A stretch of DNA of 64,000 nt from Pseudobacteriovorax sp. GTDB lineage: Bacteria > Bdellovibrionota_B > Oligoflexia > Oligoflexales > Oligoflexaceae. Within the stretch, counting starts at the first letter, position 1. Every line of letters begins with the position of its first letter. Below the pieces are notes generated by a model. The model was not told the DNA's origin. It saw nothing but the letters and a program-made list of their open reading frames with translations, and made no database searches. Where the stretch lies: the NCBI GenBank assembly GCA_013215145.1, contig JABSRP010000001.1:62001-126000 (forward strand). The letters are read 5' to 3'. The position numbers and the translations under genes are program-made. This document shows positions 45,826 through 54,724 of this stretch, in pieces.

Positions 45826-48183
45826 TTATTCGTTAAGTTGCTCAAGTCTTTTTCTTGCAAGCTCTGCATACAACAGATTATTTCCATCATTTGCAGCACC
45901 TTCAAAGGCTTTGAGGGCCTCTTCTCGTCTTCCTGACCTATATAACAATAAACCTCCTTTATAGAGGGCCTCAGCTCTTTTTTCCCAGTTCTCGCTTTTC
46001 AAACCGGTCAACGCATAGATTCTTCCAGCGTCTAAATAGTCGTTGTTTTTTCTATAAGTTTCTGCAAGACTAGTTAGCTCTTCTGCCCAAAGATCCTTAG
46101 AACGTTTCGTTTTAAAATCTTGGGGAGAGAGTTGTCGGAGAAGTCCTTTAGTTTCATTGGATTTCTTGACGTTTCCAATATCTAGGAATTTTTGTGACAG
46201 CTTACTAATTCTATAGATATCCTCTTCCGAGCTAGAAAAAGCTGTCTTCCATTCATCTGGTTTTTCTGCATCATTATTGAGAGATTTGTTCCAAGTCCAA
46301 AGTAACATTTCGGGATGACTCTTTGTTAGTAGGTCCGAGTCAATAATTCTACGGATCTCGTCCTTTAGATTTCTTGTAACTCTGAATTTCGTACTATCTT
46401 TGAGCTCTCGCCAGGTTCTTAGTAAATCGGAATCTGCAACATTTAGCGAACGTCTAAGTCTATTGGCTAGCCCAACCTTTTTTTCCGAAAGAGCTGTTGT
46501 GAGAGAGTAATGAATGGCATTGAGATGGCGAAATTGAGATACAAATTTTTCTTCTTCTGTTCGAGCTAACGAGACTGACTGTTTATAGAATTGGATGGAA
46601 TTGTAGTGACTTTCAATAACCCGATAGGATTCAGCCACAATCCATGTCAATTCATAGGAGCTCTTGATCACGTTAAGACTAGGTGGAATATTTTCGACCA
46701 ATCGGATGACATCAATGGGTTTATTTTCCTTACTAAATGCCATCACCTTCTGATTAAAGTTATTTTTTGCTCGGGAAACAATGATCGATCGGTAAGGTTC
46801 CGAAGAGGCTCCCTTATACTCGTTTAGATAGTTTTTCACATCTGCTGCTAGGGCATTATCCCATTTACTATTCTTCAGAGCGGCGGCGATTTGCATCGTG
46901 CGAATTAGAAACAGGGACTTCGGGTGCTCTGCTTGATCTCTTGAGGAATTCAGGTAAGCAATAGTCTCTGCATTAGGAATTGGAATATCACCATATTTTT
47001 GATCATATAAGTCCTTAATTCGTTCTGTCGTTTGACCCCAGTAAGATTTTCTAATCGCAACTTGAGCTGCTAGTTCAGGGCTTTTATTGGTCACGATAAG
47101 ATTTAGATTATCAGAGTGTTTACTAAAATCGACCCACTTATTGGATTCCGTCGATCTTTGAGCTGCAATATCTAAAATGCGAAGTTTGGAAAAACCTGAC
47201 AATGGACTATCAGGATGCTTATCAATCAGACTTTCGTAATAGCCTTTTGCCAAAGTTAAATTTCCTTGCCCAAGGTGTATTTCGGCAAGATTCCAAATGT
47301 GCTTGGCGTTCTTCTCAAACACCAGTGGTGCGTCGTACAGGACCTTCTGATAAACCAAGAGGGATTTTAACTCGTGTCCAAATGTATAAAGTTGACCAGC
47401 ATAGTCTGCAAGAGCCTCACCCGAGCTCATGGCTCGACCGGCATTCTTCTTTAACCACGACTTATAGTTTTTCCCAGTTTTTAAAGTATCCGTTTGAAAT
47501 CGATAAATATAAGGAGGATAAAGCTTCCACTTTGGTCCAATTCCTCCCCCAACTCGATCCAATGCAACAATCATTTCCTCTGGATTTGTAAAATCTTTAG
47601 GTTTTGGTTGTAGGAGTTTTCTTTCCGCGACAAGCTCAGAGTTACCATTGCTAGGGTACGAAGTTTCTTGGGGGGATGAGTCGACAAACTGTCTTCTGGT
47701 AGGAAGCGACCTATCATTTTCAACTAATCTCGGACGAGTGACACGACTTCTTTCAGTCAGTCGACTATCTCGATAATCTGAAGAGTTCTCAGGATGACCA
47801 GATGCGGGATTTCTCATTTCGCGATAATTTTGCGAAAACAAATCGATGACAATGCGAAATGGTTCTTCAAAGGAGTACACAGCTACCCGCGTACCCCGTC
47901 CTCGTAAGTGAAAAATGATATCGACATCACGGCTGGAAAGTTCTTTGAATATCACGCGATTTACCAATTGACTATCATAGGAATATAGAGGTGATAGTTC
48001 TTCCGGTTGGGTATTTTGAATGGACAATCGCAAGGTGTTTTCCGATTCGTTAAAGGCATATTCAAAACTTTTCTGTTCCGGAAACGGGACTACAAGCTGG
48101 CTGAAACTTTTGGAAAGCGCCAATGATCCAAAGCTGAGGCTTAGGATCCATAAGTTTATGACGTGTAGGCACATGCGATGCAT
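45826..48183 (-). CDS. Exported AMIN-like/TPR protein heading the flagellar operon
   Basis: A 785-residue protein with a signal peptide (to about residue 24, LALSKS). Residues about 30-115 form a beta domain resembling AMIN domains (LSSRDVDIIFHLRGRGTRVAV, then EPFRIVIDLF), which bind peptidoglycan in other proteins. A basic, Ser/Arg-rich linker (about 120-190) follows, then helical repeats with TPR character at about 265-350 (AEIHLGQGNLTLAKGYYESL) and near the C-terminus (YLDAGRIYALTGL, GLLLYRSGRREEALKAFEGA). It is the first gene of the flagellar operon, 10 bases before the AAA+ regulator. A cell-wall-linked scaffold for the flagellum is a reasonable inference. Confidence 0.7.
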   Translation of the reverse strand: MHRMCLHVINLWILSLSFGSLALSKSFSQLVVPFPEQKSFEYAFNESENTLRLSIQNTQPEELSPLYSYDSQLVNRVIFKELSSRDVDIIFHLRGRGTRVAVYSFEEPFRIVIDLFSQNYREMRNPASGHPENSSDYRDSRLTERSRVTRPRLVENDRSLPTRRQFVDSSPQETSYPSNGNSELVAERKLLQPKPKDFTNPEEMIVALDRVGGGIGPKWKLYPPYIYRFQTDTLKTGKNYKSWLKKNAGRAMSSGEALADYAGQLYTFGHELKSLLVYQKVLYDAPLVFEKNAKHIWNLAEIHLGQGNLTLAKGYYESLIDKHPDSPLSGFSKLRILDIAAQRSTESNKWVDFSKHSDNLNLIVTNKSPELAAQVAIRKSYWGQTTERIKDLYDQKYGDIPIPNAETIAYLNSSRDQAEHPKSLFLIRTMQIAAALKNSKWDNALAADVKNYLNEYKGASSEPYRSIIVSRAKNNFNQKVMAFSKENKPIDVIRLVENIPPSLNVIKSSYELTWIVAESYRVIESHYNSIQFYKQSVSLARTEEEKFVSQFRHLNAIHYSLTTALSEKKVGLANRLRRSLNVADSDLLRTWRELKDSTKFRVTRNLKDEIRRIIDSDLLTKSHPEMLLWTWNKSLNNDAEKPDEWKTAFSSSEEDIYRISKLSQKFLDIGNVKKSNETKGLLRQLSPQDFKTKRSKDLWAEELTSLAETYRKNNDYLDAGRIYALTGLKSENWEKRAEALYKGGLLLYRSGRREEALKAFEGAANDGNNLLYAELARKRLEQLNE

Positions 48184-48226
48184 AATTGATTCTCAATAGA
48201 GACTATCCTTGGGTCAACTACTAGGA

Positions 48227-48242
48227 AGCAAAGACTATGCCA
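48227..48242 (-). promoter_or_regulatory. Sigma54 promoter of the flagellar operon
   Basis: The minus strand reads TGGCATAGTCTTTGCT, matching the sigma54 pattern TGGCAY...TTGCW with GG and GC separated by exactly ten bases. Transcription would start near 48216, leaving about 33 bases before the ATG at 48183. Flagellar class II genes are often sigma54-dependent, so the match fits its place. Confidence 0.8.
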
Positions 48243-48480
48243 TATGTATCTAGCTATAAATGTAAAGGCCTGCCGATTTGTCGCCAAAATACTGCCATAA
48301 TCCATGAGTCAAGGAAGTGACATAATTTAGGTTTGCGTCATATTCTTGACTTGCAAACTCCGTCAATTTAGGGGATTAATTAGGATGAAGGATGTAACTG
48401 AAATCAAATAGGCTTACTTTATTAGGCTAATTCATTTACATTATCTTTTCTCGTAAAAAATTGATAGAGGGATCTCCATT

Positions 48481-49977
48481 TTGGGACAAGATATAAATAC
48501 TGGCTTGCTACCTTGGGAAAATAAACAGGTTTCCGTATTAGTTGTGGGAGATTTGATACTTGACGAGTACTTAGATGGTCAGGTTAATCGCATCTCCCCA
48601 GAGGCACCGGTTCCTGTCCATCGGGTCGGAAAAACCCACGTAACAGCTGGCGGTGCGGCAAATGTCGCTAGGAATATCCAGCTTGTTGGCGGGAAGTGTC
48701 ATATTGTCGGCATAGCTGGCCATGACGGTGCAGGTGACCAGTTACGTCAAATCTTAAAGGCTGATGGTATTGACATTCAGAGCATTACCGCAGACCCGAA
48801 TCGGCCGACCACGCGAAAAACAAGGATAACATCCAACCATCAACAACTTGTAAGAATAGATTGGGAAGACGTTAAACCCATACAGGAATCAACTCAGGCA
48901 CAACTATTCGAACGTATCAAACAATCAAAACCTGATACTATTCTTATCAGCGATTACGGCAAAGGTTGCCTGACACCACAGTTTCTCGCAAAAATTATCA
49001 AGTACGGACAGTCTAATAATATTTGTATTGTTGTAGACCCAAAGGGTCACGATTATACGATGTATCAGGGCGCTGACCTCATTACGCCTAATTGGAAAGA
49101 AGCTTGTGAGGCTCTTGGTTTAGATACCAACACCAGCGTGAGTCCCAATACAATTGCAACTCGAATCTCCGAAAAGTTTTCGATTAAGAATGTACTTGTT
49201 ACCCTAGGCTCGGAAGGAATGCTAGGAAGGAACCAACAAGGAGAGTTCTTTAAACTTGACGCACAAACCCGAGAGGTATTCGATGTTTCTGGTGCCGGTG
49301 ACACCGTCGTGGCTCTGATGGCTTTGTCTTTAGCGACGGGTCTTGATCTGCCTTCAGGCATGAATATCGCAAACTCAGGAGCGGGTAAGGTAGTTGAAAA
49401 ATGGGGCACTCAACCGCTGAGTATCGAGGAGTTGAAAGAAGCCATCGCCTTCAATTCTACTTCTTTGTTTGGTTGGTCTTCTACACGGAAAAAAATCGCG
49501 AAAAAACAAGATATCATACGCAACACAATTAGCCTTCAGGCCTCGGGTAAGTCCATAGTCTTTACAAACGGCTGCTTTGATCTTCTCCATGCCGGACATC
49601 TTTCTTATTTAGAAGAAGCTCGTTCACTTGGTCATGTATTGATTGTAGCAGTTAACTCAGACGAATCGGTCCGTAAGCTCAAGGGAAACAGTCGGCCACT
49701 TATTCCCTGCGAGCAACGCATGAGCTTGCTAGCCGGCTTAGAGTGTGTCGATTATGTTGTAGAATTCTCCGAAGAAACCCCCGAGAGTATCATTAAAGAC
49801 ATATCACCAGATATTCTGGTCAAGGGTGCTGATTACGAAGTTAAAGACATTGTAGGAGCGGATTTTGTTTTGTCTAAGGGCGGACGGGTAGAGCGAATTG
49901 CTTTTGTTGATGGCCTATCTACCTCAAAGATTATAGAAAGAGCTAAAACAGGAGCTGGTGTCAACCTTCCGATGTGA
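48481..49977 (+). CDS. hldE: Bifunctional heptose kinase / ADP-heptose synthase HldE
   Basis: Makes ADP-heptose for LPS inner core. The 498-residue protein is a fusion: residues about 1-320 form a PfkB-type sugar kinase (VLVVGDLILDEYLDG, RISPEAPVPV, TAGGAANVARN, FDVSGAGDTVVAL), and residues about 345-498 a nucleotidyltransferase (FTNGCFDLLHAGHLSYLEEA, NSDESVRKLKG, VKGADYEVKDIVGADFV). Length matches E. coli HldE (477). Start is TTG at 48481 with GAGGG nine bases before it; no ATG fits. It is monocistronic, divergent from the flagellar operon and convergent with nrdB. Confidence 0.96.
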   Translation: MGQDINTGLLPWENKQVSVLVVGDLILDEYLDGQVNRISPEAPVPVHRVGKTHVTAGGAANVARNIQLVGGKCHIVGIAGHDGAGDQLRQILKADGIDIQSITADPNRPTTRKTRITSNHQQLVRIDWEDVKPIQESTQAQLFERIKQSKPDTILISDYGKGCLTPQFLAKIIKYGQSNNICIVVDPKGHDYTMYQGADLITPNWKEACEALGLDTNTSVSPNTIATRISEKFSIKNVLVTLGSEGMLGRNQQGEFFKLDAQTREVFDVSGAGDTVVALMALSLATGLDLPSGMNIANSGAGKVVEKWGTQPLSIEELKEAIAFNSTSLFGWSSTRKKIAKKQDIIRNTISLQASGKSIVFTNGCFDLLHAGHLSYLEEARSLGHVLIVAVNSDESVRKLKGNSRPLIPCEQRMSLLAGLECVDYVVEFSEETPESIIKDISPDILVKGADYEVKDIVGADFVLSKGGRVERIAFVDGLSTSKIIERAKTGAGVNLPM

Positions 49978-50035
49978 ATCTGAGCCCCCACTCAAGGTCA
50001 GCCAACCAACAGTGGGAGTCTCTTCTATTCGTGGT

Positions 50036-51049
50036 TTAGAAGTCTTCGTTAAAGCTAACTTCTCCACTAACACCTGTTTGATAAGCAGCCACTCGCCTTT
50101 CAAAGAAGTTTGTTAGCTCTTGAACATCTTGTAGTTCCATAAAAGAAAATGGATTAGACGTATGATAAACAGAGCTTAATCCTAAAGATACCAGCCGTTG
50201 ATCTGCGACATACTGTAAGTACTGCCTCATTTCTCCAGTTGATAACCCAGCGACTCCCAGACTCAAAACATCCGTCGCGAAAACCATTTCACATTCAACA
50301 GCTTCGTCGAGCATGATGTATATTGACTTTTTCAAATCCTCATCAAAAATATCAGGTTCTTCTTCCCTAACTTTTTTAATGACTTCAAAAGCAAAGTTCA
50401 TATGACAGCTTTCATCTCGAAACACCCAATTTGTCCCAGAGGCTAGACCATGAAGGAGGCCCTTGGATCTGAGAAAGTAGACGTAAGCAAAAGCAGCAAA
50501 GAAAAATAGTCCTTCGATACAGGTCGCAAAGCAAATCAAGTTTAAAAGAAATTTTCGACGATCGTCCTTAGTTTCCAAAACCTGCAGACCATTAATCGAA
50601 TCAATCCATTTGAAACAAAAATCTCCCTTGGCCTTGATAGATGGAATATTCTCAATCGCTGTAAAGGCTTCTTTCCGATCCTCTTCGTTTGGAAGATAGG
50701 TATCCAAAAGCGTCAGATAAAATTGAACATGTAGGGCTTCTTCATAAAGCTGACGGGAAAGATACATTCTAGCTTCGGGAGCATTGATGTGACTATAAAG
50801 ATTCAATACCAAGTTGTTTGATACAATCGAATCGCCAGTCGCAAAGAAAGCTACAAGACGCTTTATCAGATGCCTTTCCGATTCCGAAAGTTTTTCTCTT
50901 AAATCTGTAATATCAGACGAAAAATCAACTTCATCTACGGTCCAGGTATTTTTGATAGCATCCTTATACATTTCGTAGAAAGCAGGATACCGCATAGGTC
51001 TAAGTGTTAGATCCAGACCCGGATCTAATAGCAAAGTATTATTACTCAT
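50036..51049 (-). CDS. nrdB: Ribonucleoside-diphosphate reductase beta subunit (class I)
   Basis: Holds the diiron site and radical for reduction of ribonucleotides. In its 337 residues are YEEALHVQFY (Glu104, His107, and the radical Tyr111 at the E. coli Tyr122 position), CIEGLFFF, and the iron ligands in FRDESCHMNF. It ends in FNEDF, the peptide that binds the large subunit. Its ATG overlaps the nrdA stop (TAATG), so the subunits are made together. Confidence 0.95.
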   Translation of the reverse strand: MSNNTLLLDPGLDLTLRPMRYPAFYEMYKDAIKNTWTVDEVDFSSDITDLREKLSESERHLIKRLVAFFATGDSIVSNNLVLNLYSHINAPEARMYLSRQLYEEALHVQFYLTLLDTYLPNEEDRKEAFTAIENIPSIKAKGDFCFKWIDSINGLQVLETKDDRRKFLLNLICFATCIEGLFFFAAFAYVYFLRSKGLLHGLASGTNWVFRDESCHMNFAFEVIKKVREEEPDIFDEDLKKSIYIMLDEAVECEMVFATDVLSLGVAGLSTGEMRQYLQYVADQRLVSLGLSSVYHTSNPFSFMELQDVQELTNFFERRVAAYQTGVSGEVSFNEDF

Positions 51050-53418
51050 TATTGGCAGGCCTCACAATGCTCGGGATTTTCCAATGAGCAAGCAACAGCT
51101 GACTGATCGCTTACTGTAGTTTTGTTAATTCTAGTTGCTGCCCTTGATCGCAAATAATAGGTGGTTTTAAGACCTTTTTTCCAGGCATAGTTATACATGG
51201 AAGATAGTTTTCCAATAGTCGGGCTTTCACTAAAAAGATTCAAAGACTGACTCTGATCAATAAAGGCTCCTCTATCTGCAGCCATGTCGATCAAGCTTCG
51301 CATGGGGACCTCCCATGCTGTACGGAATACCGCCTTCACCGACTCTGGGATTTCTTCGACACCTTGGACAGAACCCTCTGCTAGCTTGATCTTGGTTTTG
51401 ACATCGTGGTTCCAAATACCTAGATCTTTTAGCTTCTGAACCAAGTAGTTGTTGATCTGAATAAATTCTCCGGAAAGCGTTTCTCTTTTAAACAGATTTG
51501 AGACTTGCGGCTCGATACATTCATAAGAACCACAGATTGACGCTATCGTTGCTGTAGGAGCTATAGCGATCAAAAGCGAGTTTCTAAGGCCGTATTTTCT
51601 AATATCCGCTTTTAGTAAGTCCCAGCGCTGTTTGTTCTTAGGTGATACGCCCCAAAGATCGAACTGCAGTAGTCCTTTAGCTGCTCGAGTACCGCTAAAT
51701 GCATCGTGGCTACCATACTCTTTGGCCAGCTCACAGCTAGTTTTGAGAGCATGAAAATATATCTCTTCCTGGACAGTACGAGAGATGTCTCGCGCCTTCT
51801 CACTATCGAAAGGTAAATCTAACTTAAAGAAGGCATCCTGTAGCCCCATAAGGCCAAGTCCCACCGGGCGCCACTTTGAATTGGATTGCTTAGCTTGATC
51901 GATAGGATAGAAGTTTATATCAATCACTCTATCAAGATATTTAACGGCAATGGCTACGTTTTTCGAAAGCTTATCATAGTCAATACTTCCTGATTCGACA
52001 TACCGTGAAAGATTAATAGACCCTAGATTACAAACCGCAGTCTCTTTGTCTGAAGTCACCTCAATAATTTCTGTGCAAAGATTGGAAAGGTGAACTACGT
52101 TTTCTTTTCCTTCTCCAACTTGATTGCATTTTTCGTTTGATGAATCTTTAAAGGTCATCCAACCGTTTCCAGTTTGAGCGAGAGACTTCATCATAGCGGC
52201 GTATAACTCTCTAGCATTGATTTGCTGCCGCGAAAGCCCCTTTTCTTCTGCCTCTAAGTAAGCATTCCGAAATTCTTTGCCATATAAATCTGGTAGATCA
52301 GGAACATCACTTGGGTCAAATAAAGACCAAACCTCGTCTTTTTCGACTCGCTCCATAAAAAGATCGGGAACCCAATTGGCGATATTAAGGTTATGAGTCC
52401 GTCTGGATTCGTCACCTGTATTCTCTCTCAACTGCAAAAAGTCTAGTATATCAGCATGCCAAGTTTCTAAGTAAATGCAGGCTGCACCTTTTCGTTTTCC
52501 ACCCTGATTGACCGCAGCAACAGACGAGTCTAACGTTTTTAAAAAGGGGATCACACCATTTGATTTACCGTTTGTTCCCTTGATAAGGGAGCCATGAGAG
52601 CGTATTTTATGGTAAGCCAAACCAATTCCACCAGCAAACTTTGACAGCATAGCTACGTCGCGGTACTTATCATAAATTGATTCAAGACTATCCTGTGGAG
52701 AGTCTAATAGGTAGCATGACGACATTTGCGGTCGATTTGTCGCTGAGTTGAAAAGAGTTGGTGTGCTTGGCATATACTCAAACGATGAAATAAGTCCGTA
52801 AAACTCGATAGCTTCCTCGACATTGTTTGCCAGCCCACAAGCCACCCTAAGAAAAAAATATTGATCTGTTTCAATAACAGTTCGTTTAACCGGGTCTTTT
52901 AAAAGGTATCTGTCATAAACTGTTCGTAAACCGAAGTACTCAAATAGATTCGAGCGCCCATTTAGAATAGCTTGATCTAAAGGTTTTTGATTAGCATTAA
53001 CGAAATCAAAAACATCTTTGGAAATAATTCCCGCCTGAAATCCGTGAGATATACTATCAGAGAACGATAAAATATTTTGCTTAGCAACCTCGTCGGCTAA
53101 GGCAGATTTGAGCAATCTTGCAGCTAGTCTTGAATACTGAGGTTCATCACTGATTTGCATAGCTGCATGCTGAATCAAAAGCTTATCAATCTCACTTGTC
53201 AGAACACCATCAAACAGTCCCCTCACAGCCTTATTCACGATCTTTTCAGGATCAACATCAGGCAAGTCGGAACAATGAACCGTTACCGCGGCCATGAGCA
53301 GATCTTTGTCAAACTCTTGCCGCGATCCATCTCGCTTTGTAACAGATAGTTCTGTCGATAAAGCTTTACCCAGTCCTGCATCATCAAAATTGTCCGAAGG
53401 GGTCGTGTGGAGACTCAT
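51049..53418 (-). CDS. nrdA: Ribonucleoside-diphosphate reductase alpha subunit (class I)
   Basis: Catalytic subunit of 789 residues. An N-terminal ATP-cone (VTKRDGSRQEFDKDLLMAAV, about 27-46) suggests dATP control of overall activity. Active-site text includes SSCYLLDSPQDS, SNLCTEI and CNLGSINLSRYV, with the thiyl-radical and Glu loop, and PTATIASICGSYECIEP; the end has the redox pair in CEACQ. A GAGGACATTGC leader precedes the ATG. The probable promoter lies nearly 290 bases upstream, within NrdR-like boxes, so the leader is long. Confidence 0.96.
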   Translation of the reverse strand: MSLHTTPSDNFDDAGLGKALSTELSVTKRDGSRQEFDKDLLMAAVTVHCSDLPDVDPEKIVNKAVRGLFDGVLTSEIDKLLIQHAAMQISDEPQYSRLAARLLKSALADEVAKQNILSFSDSISHGFQAGIISKDVFDFVNANQKPLDQAILNGRSNLFEYFGLRTVYDRYLLKDPVKRTVIETDQYFFLRVACGLANNVEEAIEFYGLISSFEYMPSTPTLFNSATNRPQMSSCYLLDSPQDSLESIYDKYRDVAMLSKFAGGIGLAYHKIRSHGSLIKGTNGKSNGVIPFLKTLDSSVAAVNQGGKRKGAACIYLETWHADILDFLQLRENTGDESRRTHNLNIANWVPDLFMERVEKDEVWSLFDPSDVPDLPDLYGKEFRNAYLEAEEKGLSRQQINARELYAAMMKSLAQTGNGWMTFKDSSNEKCNQVGEGKENVVHLSNLCTEIIEVTSDKETAVCNLGSINLSRYVESGSIDYDKLSKNVAIAVKYLDRVIDINFYPIDQAKQSNSKWRPVGLGLMGLQDAFFKLDLPFDSEKARDISRTVQEEIYFHALKTSCELAKEYGSHDAFSGTRAAKGLLQFDLWGVSPKNKQRWDLLKADIRKYGLRNSLLIAIAPTATIASICGSYECIEPQVSNLFKRETLSGEFIQINNYLVQKLKDLGIWNHDVKTKIKLAEGSVQGVEEIPESVKAVFRTAWEVPMRSLIDMAADRGAFIDQSQSLNLFSESPTIGKLSSMYNYAWKKGLKTTYYLRSRAATRINKTTVSDQSAVACSLENPEHCEACQ

Positions 53419-53702
53419 GCAATGTCCTCGTAATTGTTATCCAACGATTCGTAAGAATCAGGTAATAAAAACCAATGCCAACCCAAAGTGAGTTGAAAAT
53501 GCAAACTAAAGAATTTTAAAGTAATCTTGGCCTTGCCTAGCGGCTAGCGTGTTTGAAACCAGGGTTAGAGTAAGGTTTTCTTCTAGACAGCCAAATGAAA
53601 CTCAACACTATTAAGAATCCTCTACACAAATACATCAAGCGAATTAAGCAACTGCAACAATCGGGTCCAGATTTATCAATATGGGAAAACCTCTACCTGA
53701 GA

Positions 53703-53750
53703 TAAGCATATATAGTGTGGCTCGCAGGTGTCAACCGCTAAATATGGGGG
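53703..53750 (-). promoter_or_regulatory. nrdA promoter with paired NrdR-like boxes
   Basis: On the minus strand TTGACA (53734-53729) and TATATG (53712-53707) are 16 bases apart. A 12-of-16 NrdR-box match lies at 53703-53718 (plus strand TAAGCATATATAGTGT) covering the -10. A weaker second copy with CTAAATATGG lies at 53735-53750, next to the -35. The two are 32 bases apart, three helical turns, the arrangement expected for NrdR. nrdR itself is at 12826-13290. Confidence 0.6.
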
Positions 53751-53755
53751 TAACC

Positions 53756-53845
53756 TGTGAATAACTTGTGTAAAAGTAGGTGAAAGTCTAAGGGTGTTCA
53801 ACACTTGTCAGAAACCGCGGTCATATGAAAAAAATTTTATCCACA
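53756..53845. promoter_or_regulatory. DnaA-box matches upstream of nrdA
   Basis: Minus-strand TTATTCACA (53764-53756) and plus-strand TTATCCACA (53837-53845) both fit TTATNCACA exactly. A one-mismatch TTTTACACA (minus, 53775-53767) is 11 bases from the first, on the same helical face. DnaA controls nrdAB in E. coli, so the position makes sense; binding is inferred. Confidence 0.5.
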
Positions 53846-53966
53846 AGCCCTCGAAAAAACTGACGGATTGCAAAGATCCACAGGTGGTCATGTTTGTATC
53901 TCTTGGACTGATCATGCAGTCGTACTTTGAGACCCTAAAGAATCCTGAAACAAAACCTGCTAGCAA

Positions 53967-53990
53967 GAAAGGCATAAGAGTATGCCTTTC
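53967..53990 (-). terminator. Hairpin terminator after the ung-VC0807 operon
   Basis: A perfect 10-base-pair stem (GAAAGGCATA / TATGCCTTTC) with a four-base loop, followed on the minus strand by TTGCTAGC. The descending arm itself is T-rich. It lies 23 bases beyond the stop of the VC0807-family gene. Confidence 0.6.
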
Positions 53991-54013
53991 AAGCTGCCAC
54001 ATAACTACCGAGT

Positions 54014-54715
54014 CTATTCTTTCTTAGCTCCTTGGTTGTTTAAGACGGATTCCCACTCTAGACCAGTTAGCTGCTTGATACCTTTTAGTAGCTTCATCAT
54101 CAGATATACGACAATAATCATAGATGGCAAAACGATCACCGGATAGCTCATGATAGTCATCTGACCGAGCTCTTCGTTAAATGCTTCCGTTCCAGGCTGA
54201 CTCACCAGAATGACCTTGGCTAGCACGTAGTTCAATACTGAAGAAAGAAAAAAAGACGCTGCAAACAAATAGGATGATCGATTCAATAAATCATTGAACT
54301 CTTCCATGTTCCCTTTTTCCGTCAGCTTTTCCTCAACTAGTTTGATGTTCATGATGGAATCATTAAAAATCATCTTTCTCACCAGGGGAAAATTCGTTTT
54401 CATGGAACCTAAAATAGCTAGCCCAATGATCCCAGGCACAGCCGCTTCTTTTATGGCAATATACTCGGGAGGAAACTCGTTTAAGGTGAAAAAACCGGTC
54501 AGGCCTGCACTGATAAGACCTAAAACAGATATGAAATTTAAGGTTTTTCTCTGGATGAAGTCATAAATGCCGTAAATAATCGGAAATGATAGAGCACTCA
54601 CTACACCAACCACTGGTCCTAATCGGTCGGGTCCGCTAAACTTCATAAGAATGATCGATGGTATTACAATATTCAACGCTAGACTCAATAGCGGATTTTC
54701 TTGCTTTTTTGTCAT
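54014..54715 (-). CDS. VC0807-family integral membrane protein
   Basis: A 233-residue protein with about six hydrophobic segments. The text NPLLSLALNIVIPSIILMKF, LGPVVGVVSALSFPIIYGIY, NFISVLGLISAGLTGFF and AIKEAAVPGIIGLAIL follows the VC0807 family, whose function is not established. A GAGGGTTCC site precedes the ATG. It starts nine bases after ung and ends at a hairpin terminator, so it forms a two-gene unit with ung without any evident functional link. Confidence 0.8.
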   Translation of the reverse strand: MTKKQENPLLSLALNIVIPSIILMKFSGPDRLGPVVGVVSALSFPIIYGIYDFIQRKTLNFISVLGLISAGLTGFFTLNEFPPEYIAIKEAAVPGIIGLAILGSMKTNFPLVRKMIFNDSIMNIKLVEEKLTEKGNMEEFNDLLNRSSYLFAASFFLSSVLNYVLAKVILVSQPGTEAFNEELGQMTIMSYPVIVLPSMIIVVYLMMKLLKGIKQLTGLEWESVLNNQGAKKE

Positions 54716-54724
54716 GGAACCCTC

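Larger units (their letters stand above)
53419..54013. other. Intergenic region upstream of nrdA (595 bases)
   Basis: No convincing gene lies here; short frames on both strands read as noise. From nrdA outward it holds an untranslated leader of about 280 bases in which I see no known riboswitch, a promoter overlapped by two NrdR-like boxes (53703-53750), DnaA-box matches (53756-53845), and the terminator hairpin of the ung operon (53967-53990). Confidence 0.6.

Noticed and set aside
49987..50016. CCCACT/AGTGGG hairpin between hldE and nrdB as a terminator
   Set aside because: Six-base stem with an 18-base loop and no T-tract on either side.
53756..53845. Possible replication origin because of clustered DnaA boxes
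   Set aside because: Only two exact and one near match, no dnaA, dnaN or gyrB nearby, and a direct nrdA-regulatory explanation exists.
53794..54027. 77-codon frame on + and a 64-codon frame on - in the nrdA upstream region
   Set aside because: No ribosome binding site, no protein-like text, and both run through the terminator hairpin and the DnaA-box area.
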